Below, piece after piece: positions 1-12,373 of a stretch of 64,000 nucleotides of DNA (its first letter is position 1; each line of letters starts with the position of its first letter). This DNA comes from CAWBQO01 sp963790965. GTDB lineage: Bacteria > Bacteroidota > Rhodothermia > Rhodothermales > DASSAV01. The position numbers and the translations under genes are program-made. Location: NCBI GenBank assembly GCA_963790965.1, contig CAWBQO010000003.1, positions 1,054,001 through 1,118,000 on the forward strand, in the 5' to 3' direction. Below the pieces are notes generated by a model. That model was not told where the DNA came from. It did not search any database and worked only from the letters and a program-made list of their open reading frames with translations.

Positions 1-1
1 C

Positions 2-1957
2 CTGCCCGAACTGCTCGACGGCATCGTGGGCGAAGATCTGCATGAGCTTCTGAACCGCCAACACTGGCGGCTGTCGTACTGGAAGACGGCCGGGTACGAG
101 ATCAACTATCGCCGGTTTTTCGACATTAACGGCCTCGTCGGGCTGCGGATGGAAGATGACCAGGTTTTCTGGGACGCGCACCGGCTGCTCGGTGAACTGC
201 TCGCGCTCGATGGAGTCCACGGGGTGCGCATCGACCACGTAGACGGGCTTTTCGATCCGCACAAGTACCTTCAGTGGCTGCGCGACCTTGGTGCGCAGCG
301 GATCTGGGTCGAGAAGATTCTCGCGCAGGGCGAAGTGCTGCCGGAAGAGTGGCCGGTCGAGGGAACGACCGGATACGAGTTCATGAACGACGTCATGGGC
401 ATCCTCCTTCGGCCGGAGGCGCGCGTGGATCTCGAGCGCGTTTACCACCGCTATGTACCCGAGGCGCAGAACTACGAAGAAACCGTCCGGCAGAGCAAGG
501 AGGTGGTCATGTCGACCACCCTGTCGAGCGAGCTATTCCGTCTCGCCTACGAGCTTGATCGCCTTTCCGAATCCGACTACCACACGCGCGACTTCACGCT
601 GGAAGCACTGCGCGAGGCGCTCTCCGAGGTCGTGGCGGCCTTTAGCCGGTACAGGACCTATCTTCCCTATGAGGTGGAGGAGTCCGAAGAAGTCATCAAG
701 GAGGCGGTTGCCCGTGCGCGGCAACGGAACCCGGCGATGGAAAACTCCGTGTTCCAGTTCCTGGAGGATGTCTTGCTCGGCAACGTAAACCCGCAGCTCA
801 AGAAGGTGCGGCGCGCCTGGACCGGCCGATTTCAACAGTATACGGCACCCGTGGCCGCCAAGGGCGTGGAGGACACCGCGTTCTACCGGTACTTTCTGCT
901 CGTGGCGCTGAACGAGGTAGGCGGGGAACCGGATCATTTCTCCGTGCCGCTACAGTCGTTCCACTCGCACTGCCGCTACCGGGCGCTCCGGTACGCCTGC
1001 AACCTGCTCGCCACGGCGACGCACGACCACAAGCGCGGCGAGGACACCCGCATGAGGCTTCTCGCGATCGCCGAGGTGCCTCGGGAGTGGGAGGACGTAG
1101 TGGCCGCGCTTGGCGCAGTGGCCCTGAAGCACCGCAAAGATCCTGTGCCCGGCCGGTCGGACGAGTACCTGTTCTTCCAGGTCCTTGCCGCGCTCTGGCA
1201 TGACTCGGATCGCGATGCGCTGACGGAGCGCATGAAGGAGTATATGCTCAAGGCAACCCGCGAAAGCAAGCTGAACACAAGCTGGATCAACCAGGATGAC
1301 CGGTACGAAGGGGCGCTCATGCAGTTCGTCGAGGACGTGATCTCCGACCCTCAGACCGATGCCATTCTCAATGCGCTCTCCGAACGGCTCAGCGAACTCG
1401 GTTTCTTCCATACGCTTACGCAGATCGTGCTCAAGTTCACGAGTCCCGGTGTGCCGGACGTCTACCAGGGCAGCGAACTGCTCGACTTGACCCTCGTTGA
1501 CCCGGACAACCGGCGTCCGGTGGACTATGACGAACGTGCCGCGCTTCTCGACGGCGCAGGTTGGTGGCTCGAAACACCCTCTCCCGAGGGCATCGTGCCG
1601 CTCGTGGAAGCTTACGACGCCCGCGCCAAGTTCTTCCTGACGGCGGCGCTGCTGCAGATCAGAAGGCGGCGCGAAGACCTGTTCACCTCCGGTCAGTACA
1701 CAAGCATCGAGGTCAGCGGGGACGGAGCCGAACACTGGGTAGGCTTCTCCCGGACTACGAGTGAGGAGGCGGCTCTCGTGCTCGTGCCACGCTTTCCGGC
1801 GAGCTTGGCCGAATCAGGTCCTGCCTCCGTTCGGCTGTCGGAGGAGCTTGCGGAGAAGCGCTGGCTGAACGTCTTCACGGGCGAAGTGATTGAACCAACG
1901 GAGACCATCGATACCGACGGCTTCTCGATGCCCTGGACGGTGCTGGTGAACATTTGA
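2..1957 (+). CDS. treY: malto-oligosyltrehalose synthase, C-terminal part (cut by window start)
   Basis: TreY isomerises the reducing-end alpha-1,4 bond of maltodextrins to alpha,alpha-1,1, so that TreZ can release trehalose. The reading frame is open from base 2, so the true start lies outside the window; about 650 residues remain. Seen: the GH13 region II motif GVRIDHVDG with the nucleophile Asp, the general-acid Glu in IWVEK, the THDHKRGEDTR segment, and the TreY-typical PGVPDVYQGSEL followed by LVDPDNRRPVDY. A GTG at base 26 is an internal valine, not a start. The stop overlaps the start of lnt by 4 bases. A TreT-like enzyme lies 3.3 kb away, so trehalose may be made by two routes. The family call is firm; the extent is partial. 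Confidence 0.93.
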   Translation: MPELLDGIVGEDLHELLNRQHWRLSYWKTAGYEINYRRFFDINGLVGLRMEDDQVFWDAHRLLGELLALDGVHGVRIDHVDGLFDPHKYLQWLRDLGAQRIWVEKILAQGEVLPEEWPVEGTTGYEFMNDVMGILLRPEARVDLERVYHRYVPEAQNYEETVRQSKEVVMSTTLSSELFRLAYELDRLSESDYHTRDFTLEALREALSEVVAAFSRYRTYLPYEVEESEEVIKEAVARARQRNPAMENSVFQFLEDVLLGNVNPQLKKVRRAWTGRFQQYTAPVAAKGVEDTAFYRYFLLVALNEVGGEPDHFSVPLQSFHSHCRYRALRYACNLLATATHDHKRGEDTRMRLLAIAEVPREWEDVVAALGAVALKHRKDPVPGRSDEYLFFQVLAALWHDSDRDALTERMKEYMLKATRESKLNTSWINQDDRYEGALMQFVEDVISDPQTDAILNALSERLSELGFFHTLTQIVLKFTSPGVPDVYQGSELLDLTLVDPDNRRPVDYDERAALLDGAGWWLETPSPEGIVPLVEAYDARAKFFLTAALLQIRRRREDLFTSGQYTSIEVSGDGAEHWVGFSRTTSEEAALVLVPRFPASLAESGPASVRLSEELAEKRWLNVFTGEVIEPTETIDTDGFSMPWTVLVNI

Positions 1958-3360
1958 TTGCGGCAGCGCGCCCGGTGGGTGCCGCGCCCCTCTGGCTCAT
2001 CGTCGCCGGGGGGGCGCTGTTGGGGCTTGGCTATCCGCCGTTTAACTTTGCGCCGGCGGCATGGGTGGCGCTCGTGCCGCTCCTTTGGCGCTGGACCGAC
2101 GCCCGCACCGCCGCAGGCATGTTCGCCCCCGCCTTCGCCTTCAACCTCGCACTGTTTGGCGTGGCCTTTTCGTGGCCCCTGCGCCACGCAATGCCGCACG
2201 TTGCCGTTGCCTCCTTTGCAGGCGTGGTGGCGTTGCCGCTATACCTTTCTCTTCCCTACCTCGTCGCTATCCCGCTCAGGCGCCGCTTTGGGATGGCGGC
2301 GGGATGGGTCCTGCTCCTCAGCCTCTACCTCTTGGCCGAGGCAGCCCTGTCGCGGGGTCCGCTTGCGCTTCCGTGGACGCTGCTCGGACATTCACAAGCG
2401 GAGTGGCCGACGACCCGCGGGCTGGCCCGGTGGGGCGGGGTGCCGCTCATCACCGCCTGGTTGTTCCTCGTCAACGCCGGACTGGTTGCGGCGCTCAAAT
2501 ACCCGCATCGCCGGAGCGCTGCCATAGGGGGACTTGCTCTGCTCGGACTGCTACCCTTCGCCGCAGCCACGGGACATAAAGAGGATGGTGCCTCGCGTGT
2601 GCTCCGGGTCGGCGTCATTCAACCTGCGGTGCCTGCTCTGGAATGGGCCAACGCTGACGGGGAAAGTCGCCTGGGCCTCCTTTTGCACCTTTCCGACCGT
2701 CTGCTTGCGCAAACTGCGCCGCCGCCCCAACTCCTCGTCTGGCCGGAGACAGCGCTGCCGGCGGAGACACTGTTCACCGGCAACGTTACGGAAAGTCTGC
2801 AGCGGTGGGTGAACCGCACGGGCGTTCCGCTGCTCTCGGGAGCGGTCGTTTGGGACGCGAGAAATAAGGCATATCATAACGCGGCGCACCTCTTCCAACC
2901 CGAGCGTCGCGTGCAGACGTATCGCAAACGCCACCTCGTACCTTTCGCAGAGCGAGACCCGCTGGCCTCCCTCCTACCCGGCGGCTGGTCCCTTTCACTG
3001 CCCGCCGGCGGCGTCGAGAGCTATGCTCCCGGCGGCGATGCGCGCCCACTCGATCTACAAGGATCGCGCCTCGGCGTGCTGATCTGCCTCGAAAGCGTCT
3101 TTTCGGCCCCTGCGCGCGCATACGCGGCCGACGGTGCCGACCTTCTGGTAGTTCTGAGCCAGGACGGCTGGTGGGGCGAAAGTGCCGGGTATCGCCAGCA
3201 TCTCAGCTTCACGCGCTTCCGCGCCGTTGAAACGGGGTTGCCGGTGCTCATGGTTTCGGTTAGCGGTGCGAGCGCGCTGACCTCGCCCGATGGCCAGAGC
3301 GTGTGGGAAGCGGGTTGGATGGACCGCACGGCCGCCGTCCTGGACATACCGCTCCCTTAG
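1954..3360 (+). CDS. lnt: apolipoprotein N-acyltransferase
   Basis: Lnt transfers the third acyl chain from phospholipid to the N-terminal cysteine of lipoproteins at the periplasmic face of the inner membrane. The protein has 468 residues: roughly the first 210 form several hydrophobic helices, then a nitrilase domain follows. The catalytic triad can be placed as Glu265 (VWPETALP), Lys325 (YRKRHLVPF) and Cys378 (LICLES), in the usual E-K-C order. The start is a TTG inside the TTGA overlap with the treY stop, which suggests translational coupling. No closer in-frame ATG precedes the first membrane segment. Lipoproteins that could be its substrates occur in this window, for example the EF-hand protein near 50 kb. 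Confidence 0.9.
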   Translation: MIAAARPVGAAPLWLIVAGGALLGLGYPPFNFAPAAWVALVPLLWRWTDARTAAGMFAPAFAFNLALFGVAFSWPLRHAMPHVAVASFAGVVALPLYLSLPYLVAIPLRRRFGMAAGWVLLLSLYLLAEAALSRGPLALPWTLLGHSQAEWPTTRGLARWGGVPLITAWLFLVNAGLVAALKYPHRRSAAIGGLALLGLLPFAAATGHKEDGASRVLRVGVIQPAVPALEWANADGESRLGLLLHLSDRLLAQTAPPPQLLVWPETALPAETLFTGNVTESLQRWVNRTGVPLLSGAVVWDARNKAYHNAAHLFQPERRVQTYRKRHLVPFAERDPLASLLPGGWSLSLPAGGVESYAPGGDARPLDLQGSRLGVLICLESVFSAPARAYAADGADLLVVLSQDGWWGESAGYRQHLSFTRFRAVETGLPVLMVSVSGASALTSPDGQSVWEAGWMDRTAAVLDIPLP

Positions 3361-3397
3361 ACGCTCCGCGCAAGAGGCCTCTGCCGCGGCGACGGCT

Positions 3398-4069
3398 TCA
3401 ACTTGCTGTATGCGATGAAGCGTCGAGTTCCGCCGCGAGGGTGCCGAAGGCGCTGAATACGAAGTCTGCTCCAGCCTCCTCGAGCGCCGGTCGATCGAAC
3501 GAAGTCGTGATGGCGGCGACCTTACAGCCGGCCGCTTTCGCAGAAAGAACGCCGTTTACGGAGTCCTCGATGACGAGGCAGTCGGCGGCGTTTATGCCCA
3601 GCTTGGCGCAGGTGATGCGGTAGGGTTCCGGATCTGGTTTGGCACGCTTGATGTCCCCTGCATTCACGACGACGCCAAAGAAGCGCCCGAGGCCAAACCG
3701 TCTGAATGCAAGCCGCTGCGCCTCGGGAGTCGCCGAGGTAGTCAGCGCGAGGCGATACGAACCTTCGAGACCTTCAATGAAGGCGAGCGCATCCGGCACC
3801 AACTGCAACTCCTCCGCCAGGGCTTCATCGCGCACCCGTTTCTGCTGAATCACCGTTGCTTCCTTGAGATTCTTCTCGGGATACAGGCGCTGCATGTGCA
3901 CGACGATGTCCGCGTCCGTTCGCCCTCGAAATTGGTCAAACTCCTCCTCGGTGAGGTCAATGTCGTAAAGCCGAAGAACCTCGCGAAGAGAGCGCTCGTG
4001 CATCGGCTCGGAATCGATGATGACGCCGTCGAGATCGAAGATGACGGCTTGAACTGAAAACGTGGGCAT
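3398..4069 (-). CDS. HAD-superfamily phosphatase / beta-phosphoglucomutase-like
   Basis: A 223-residue haloacid dehalogenase-fold hydrolase with a cap domain between motifs I and II. Motif I is FDLDGVIIDSE (Asp12 nucleophile and Asp14), motif II TTS, motif III the Lys in KRAKPDPEPY, and motif IV IEDSVNG, all intact. The layout matches the phosphoglycolate phosphatase / beta-phosphoglucomutase / sugar-phosphatase subgroup; the substrate cannot be told from sequence. It is transcribed convergently with lnt. A beta-phosphoglucomutase would suit the trehalose and maltodextrin neighbourhood, but that is only context. Confidence 0.8.
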   Translation of the reverse strand: MPTFSVQAVIFDLDGVIIDSEPMHERSLREVLRLYDIDLTEEEFDQFRGRTDADIVVHMQRLYPEKNLKEATVIQQKRVRDEALAEELQLVPDALAFIEGLEGSYRLALTTSATPEAQRLAFRRFGLGRFFGVVVNAGDIKRAKPDPEPYRITCAKLGINAADCLVIEDSVNGVLSAKAAGCKVAAITTSFDRPALEEAGADFVFSAFGTLAAELDASSHTAS

Positions 4070-4170
4070 TGGAAAACGTGTTAAGGGCGCAACCGGACGG
4101 CAGAATGCAGGAGGAGCGCCCGAAGTGAATGTCGGACACGCAGGGTGTGGCAGGGCGAGCAGGAAAGACG

Positions 4171-4178
4171 TATTTTGG
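4171..4178 (+). promoter_or_regulatory. possible -7 promoter element
   Basis: The octamer TATTTTGG lies 47 bases upstream of the ATG of the small membrane protein and resembles the Bacteroidota -7 box TAnnTTTG. No clear TTG element stands about 20 bases upstream, so the call is weak. Similar boxes precede the tRNA cluster and the TonB receptor gene. Confidence 0.3.
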
Positions 4179-4224
4179 TGCGTCTCAACGAAACCATCGC
4201 GTCCGTCCCGAACAAGGTATTAGA

Positions 4225-4698
4225 ATGAATTTCGTCCTGATCAAGCTGATTTTCGTCATTCTGCATGTCATCACGGCGGCGGCCTGGTTTGGCCTCGCGC
4301 TTCGCGTGGCTTCGACCGGGCGGCTGCTCATCCAGGTGGAGACCTCCTCAGCGAGAAGCGTCGCCGCGTATGGCGCGCAAACCATCAAGCTGATGGGCAT
4401 CTTCGCCCTTCTCACCTTCGGATTTGCCCTCGGGGCGTTCCTCTTCGGCGGAGCGTTCGGTGCCTACGGAGCACCTTACCACACGAGTTTGCTGCTCTTC
4501 CTCATCCTCGTCGTCGTGCAGTACACGCTGATTTCGCCGTCGTGGAAGAAGATGCAGCACGCGCGCCTCGAGGGCGACGTTGCGGGCGCACCCGAGCAGC
4601 ACCGCAAGAAGTTGAGCATGGGTATCGGCATCTGCCATACCCTGTGGCTGATCGTGCTGATCCTTATGTTCTGGCCGCAGGTGCAACTCCACCTCTAA
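4225..4698 (+). CDS. small integral membrane protein of unknown function
   Basis: About 157 residues with four predicted transmembrane helices: near residues 5-25 (IKLIFVILHVITAAAWFGLA), 50-75, 80-105 and 135-155. The first helix with HVITAAAWFG resembles proteins of the CopD/DUF2269 type, in which a helix-1 His is common; that similarity is tentative. The ATG at 4225 is preferred over an upstream in-frame ATG at 4129 because the hydrophobic helix follows directly and the longer form would overlap the putative promoter. It converges on ndk with a 21-base gap. Confidence 0.7.
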   Translation: MNFVLIKLIFVILHVITAAAWFGLALRVASTGRLLIQVETSSARSVAAYGAQTIKLMGIFALLTFGFALGAFLFGGAFGAYGAPYHTSLLLFLILVVVQYTLISPSWKKMQHARLEGDVAGAPEQHRKKLSMGIGICHTLWLIVLILMFWPQVQLHL

Positions 4699-4719
4699 AG
4701 GATCAGCCGGCCGACGCCG

Positions 4720-5151
4720 TCAGGCTCTGTTCGCCACGATTTCGTGCTCCGGGAAGAAATAGCCCGCTTCAATTCGGCCGTTCTCTACGGAGTCAGAGCC
4801 GTGGACCATGTTCTGCCCCTTGGACTCGGCGAGATCCCGGCGGATGGTGCCTTCAGCCGCCTCCGCGGGATCGGTTGCGCCGATGAGGGCGCGGTAGTCG
4901 GCAATGGCGTTTTCCTTTTCGAGCACGACGGGAACGCAGGCCCCGCTGGACATGAAGTCGGTCAGTTCGTCAAAGAACGGGCGGCCGCGATGGACGGCGT
5001 AGAAGCCTTCGGCCTCTTGCTTCGTAAGGCGGATGAGCTTCATGGCGCGGATCTGAAATCCGGCCTCCTGGATGCGCTTGAGCACTTCGCCGGTGAGATT
5101 GCGGCGGACACAGTCGGGCTTGAGAATGGCGAGTGTACGTTCGAGGGCCAT
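4720..5151 (-). CDS. ndk: nucleoside diphosphate kinase
   Basis: Ndk transfers the gamma phosphate of NTPs to NDPs through a phosphohistidine. The protein has 143 residues, the usual length. The catalytic His117 lies in NMVHGSDS, and TLAILKPDCVRRN at the N-terminus is the canonical start of the family. The frame stays open upstream, but the ATG at 5151 (MALERT) gives the conserved N-terminus. No strong Shine-Dalgarno site is visible. It is separated by about 150 bases from the TreT-like gene upstream on the same strand. Confidence 0.95.
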   Translation of the reverse strand: MALERTLAILKPDCVRRNLTGEVLKRIQEAGFQIRAMKLIRLTKQEAEGFYAVHRGRPFFDELTDFMSSGACVPVVLEKENAIADYRALIGATDPAEAAEGTIRRDLAESKGQNMVHGSDSVENGRIEAGYFFPEHEIVANRA

Positions 5152-5302
5152 GCTGGTGTTATGCGGTAAGATGGGTGATTCAAAATGGGCGCGCCGAGAA
5201 GAACGGGCGGCCGGACGCTGAAGATACGTCGGGGCGGGTCCGTTTTCCATGCGAAGCGCGCAATACGGGTTTCGAGATTCGATACGCGCGGAGAACCGGG
5301 GA

Positions 5303-6766
5303 CTAACAACAAGCGGTCAGCACGTTGAGCCACCTCGCAACTTGGGTAAAGACGAGGTACTCGGCGGCGGCTTTGTGTTCGCCGTGGCGACCCCACTCCT
5401 CGAGGCGCTCGGGCCGAGCGAGCATCTCGTGAAGAACGCGGCCGATTTCCTCGGGGTCTTCGGAGTCCGTGACGAGCCGTCCTTCGACGCCGTCGGTGAC
5501 CTGCGACCTAATGCCGGCCGCCTGGCTCCCGAGAATCGGGCGGCGTTTCCACATGGCTTCCGTTACGGTCAGACCAAAGCCTTCGCGCAAAGAGTTTTGC
5601 ACGACGATGGTTGAGCAGCGCTGCAGCGCGTTAACCATGTCGGCGTTGCGCTCGCGTGAACTCATAGGAAGCACAAGCACTGCAACGTCGCGCTGCAGCT
5701 CTGGCGGCAGGTCCAGCCAGACCCTGCTGAGCGCGTCAAAGGTGGCCTTGCCCTCGGGGTCATCCTGAACAGACGCCGGGTCGGGGCCAATCAGCACTAA
5801 ACGGACGCTGTCGATCATGCGCGCGTGCGTGGCACTCTCGACCGTCAGCCCGGCGATGCGGCCTTGCTTCATGCGGACAAACCCTTCAAGCAGAGGCCCA
5901 AACCCCTTGAGCTTGTCCCAGCGCGACACCTGGCTGATGATGGGCCGGAAAAGCAGGCCGATGTCTTCGGGTTCCGTCGCAACGCCAAAGGAGCCGTCCG
6001 GCTGCAGTCGCATCGCGGGTTCGTCAAACGCGGCGTGGCCGGTGGGATGCGGCGTGTCGACGAGCTTGGCGGCGGCGAGAATGCCCGTGAGGGCGTGCGT
6101 ATCGAGATCCCGGTTCTTTTCGTTAACGGGATCAATGGCGGGCGGGATGAGCGCGGCGCGGTCTTTCAGAAAGTCGGGAACGTAGGCGTCCAGCGTAAAG
6201 ACGACCCGGCCATACGGCCGTACCCACTGCTCCAGAAACGCCCACGCCGCGTCGGTTGCGGGAAGCCTCTGATCAAGGCCAATGTGGCAGCGCCAGACCG
6301 CAGGCACGCCGATGCGGTCGTGCAGGATGGCTCCGGCCGCAAGCGGCTGCGGATCGTGGATGACCAGCACGTCGTTGGGCTTTACGATCTCCTGCAGTTC
6401 ATCTGCAAAGCCTTCGCTGATCTCCTCGTACAAAACACGCTCTTCATGCGTCAGAACAGGACTGCCGACGCCATGCAGCAGGTTGTGGATGCGCTTGGTC
6501 AGGGCGAAGAAGCGATCGTCCCGCGTGCCCACTACCACCCAGTCGATTTCGACGCCGGCTTCGCGAATGAGCGGGACGAGCTTCGGCAGCATTTCGGCCA
6601 CCCCGCCGCCGGTCTCCGTAGAGTTGACCATCCAGACCTTACGGCCCCGCAGCGAGTCGTTGGAGCGGCCGAGACGGCGCAGCGCGGCTACGGGTGCCGC
6701 CAGTCGGCTGTGGGATGCATACTCATCGAGCGTCGTTACTTCGGGCGTCGGAATAATCTCAATCAT
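5303..6766 (-). CDS. treT: GT4 glycosyltransferase, TreT-type trehalose synthase
   Basis: TreT makes trehalose from an NDP-glucose and glucose. This 487-residue protein shows the family's features: an N-terminal glycine-rich NSTETGGGVAEML, a WRCHIGLD segment, the phosphate-binding QVSRWDKLKG and the nucleotide-sugar site NSLREGFGLTVTEAMWKRRP. It is longer than the roughly 410-residue archaeal enzymes, and an extra segment of about 60 residues near positions 220-280 accounts for this. The alternative is a trehalose phosphorylase-like GT4 enzyme. The nearby treY supports a trehalose role. Transcription is toward ndk. Confidence 0.8.
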   Translation of the reverse strand: MIEIIPTPEVTTLDEYASHSRLAAPVAALRRLGRSNDSLRGRKVWMVNSTETGGGVAEMLPKLVPLIREAGVEIDWVVVGTRDDRFFALTKRIHNLLHGVGSPVLTHEERVLYEEISEGFADELQEIVKPNDVLVIHDPQPLAAGAILHDRIGVPAVWRCHIGLDQRLPATDAAWAFLEQWVRPYGRVVFTLDAYVPDFLKDRAALIPPAIDPVNEKNRDLDTHALTGILAAAKLVDTPHPTGHAAFDEPAMRLQPDGSFGVATEPEDIGLLFRPIISQVSRWDKLKGFGPLLEGFVRMKQGRIAGLTVESATHARMIDSVRLVLIGPDPASVQDDPEGKATFDALSRVWLDLPPELQRDVAVLVLPMSSRERNADMVNALQRCSTIVVQNSLREGFGLTVTEAMWKRRPILGSQAAGIRSQVTDGVEGRLVTDSEDPEEIGRVLHEMLARPERLEEWGRHGEHKAAAEYLVFTQVARWLNVLTACC

Positions 6767-6872
6767 AAAGGCCGTGCTGGACGTCAGTTTGCCTCTATGT
6801 ACCCCCTACACCGCCCTTCGAGCCGCCCGCCCGGTAACAAAGCTGCATCAACCCCGCATTCACGAGCGTCCG

Positions 6873-7778
6873 CTACAAGCGGCGGAGCGCCACGTTACCG
6901 ACGCCGGTGTGCAGTTCGAGCGTTGCTCCGCCCCCGTTGATGTCGCCCGCGGCTGCTTTGCTCATGAAGTTACCCTCCACCCGCAGCGGGAAGTCCGTTT
7001 CTATGGAGCCGATCCCTGCGGAGGCATCAACCTGAGCGGGCACTTTGTCGGCGATGAACACCGTCACGTTGCCGGCACCGGAGTGGAAATACGAAGATCC
7101 GTCCCACGGTCCCACAATGGCGGCGGTGATATTGCCCGCCCCTGTCGAGACCTCCGCTCGCGCCGTCACGCCTCGCACATTGACGTTTCCTGCACCCGTC
7201 TCCACATTAAGGATGCCGAGCACGCCGGAAACATCAATGTTGCCCGACCCAGTGCTAAGATCCGTGTTCCCGACCACACCCTCTACCCGAACATTGCCGG
7301 CACCGGTGCTACCCTCCAGCACACCGGTCAAGTTCCGCGCCACGACATTGCCGACGCCATTGCGGAAGTCGACGCTATACTGCTGCGGAACCTGCACGCG
7401 GATTCGCACCTCGATCTCCGCGCGATTGCGCCAGCGCCGCCAGCCTGAGTCGCCTTCCGAGAGGCTGCTGCGGACGGACACGCCTCGGTCCGTGGGTTCG
7501 AACGAGACCCGATTGCGGCTGAAGAGCGCCTCTGCTTTTTCCCGCTCGGACGTGAATGCAATGCGCTCGACCTGGATGAGCACCTCGCTGCCCCGTCCGG
7601 ATTGCACCTGCAGGTCCGCGTGGTCGGCATCGACGTACAGGGTTCCGCCGGGGCGGACCTTGAACGCCTCTTCGATCACGTCCCGGGTTGTCTGTGCCCT
7701 TCCGACGAGCGGCAGCAGCAAAAGGGCCGCGCCAAGGAGCGCAGCGGAAAGGAAACGGCGCGGAAAGGAGGTAGGCAT
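6873..7778 (-). CDS. exported DUF4097-like repeat protein
   Basis: About 301 residues with an N-terminal signal peptide (MPTSFPRRFLSAALLGAALL, cleavage after GRAQ). The C-terminal two thirds consist of short imperfect repeats of the type STGAGNVxV (GNVVARN, GAGNVRVEG, GSGNIDVSG, GAGNVNVRG, GAGNITA, GAGNVTV, GVGNVAL), as in DUF4097/DUF2807 beta-solenoid proteins of the cell envelope. The frame continues upstream, but the ATG at 7778 directly precedes the signal peptide. The role is unknown. It lies downstream of the rpoC terminator, so it is probably transcribed separately. Confidence 0.75.
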   Translation of the reverse strand: MPTSFPRRFLSAALLGAALLLLPLVGRAQTTRDVIEEAFKVRPGGTLYVDADHADLQVQSGRGSEVLIQVERIAFTSEREKAEALFSRNRVSFEPTDRGVSVRSSLSEGDSGWRRWRNRAEIEVRIRVQVPQQYSVDFRNGVGNVVARNLTGVLEGSTGAGNVRVEGVVGNTDLSTGSGNIDVSGVLGILNVETGAGNVNVRGVTARAEVSTGAGNITAAIVGPWDGSSYFHSGAGNVTVFIADKVPAQVDASAGIGSIETDFPLRVEGNFMSKAAAGDINGGGATLELHTGVGNVALRRL

Positions 7779-7893
7779 AGCATATCGACAGGGATGGTCC
7801 ACCCGGCTATACGGGCCGCCCGGCGGCTTAGTTACGCGCCTTTCGCTCGAACTTTTTGAAGTCGCCGCGAGACGTATTAACACACGTCGCCGG

Positions 7894-7938
7894 AAAACAA
7901 AGCGCCCCGGCCGATCCGAAGACCAGCCGGGACGCTTT
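7894..7938 (-). terminator. rho-independent terminator after rpoC
   Basis: Arms 7899-7911 and 7926-7938 pair over 13 positions with one mismatch (AAAGCGyCCCGGC type) around a 14-base loop. On the minus strand the 3' arm runs into TTTGTTTT. The structure begins 26 bases after the rpoC stop and so ends the ribosomal/RNA-polymerase transcript. Confidence 0.85.
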
Positions 7939-7963
7939 ACCTGCCGTTTGGAAGCTACGGCAC

Positions 7964-12271
<4,308 letters not shown>

Positions 12272-12322
12272 GTTGCTCAGGTATGTTAATGGTCCCGAAG
12301 GACGTACCGTGTAGACCAGGGA

Positions 12323-12356
12323 GAGACTGCCCGGCTTTTCTCGGCCGGGCAGTCTC
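12323..12356 (-). other. perfect hairpin in the rpoB-rpoC gap
   Basis: A 13-bp perfect stem (GAGACTGCCCGGC, 12323-12335, with its complement at 12344-12356) around an 8-base loop, 17 bases after the rpoB stop. There is no U-tract on the rpoB-to-rpoC strand, so it is not a typical intrinsic terminator. It may be a processing or stability element, or an attenuator that sets the rpoB to rpoC ratio. Confidence 0.7.
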
Positions 12357-12373
12357 GCAATGAGGCGCTTCCG

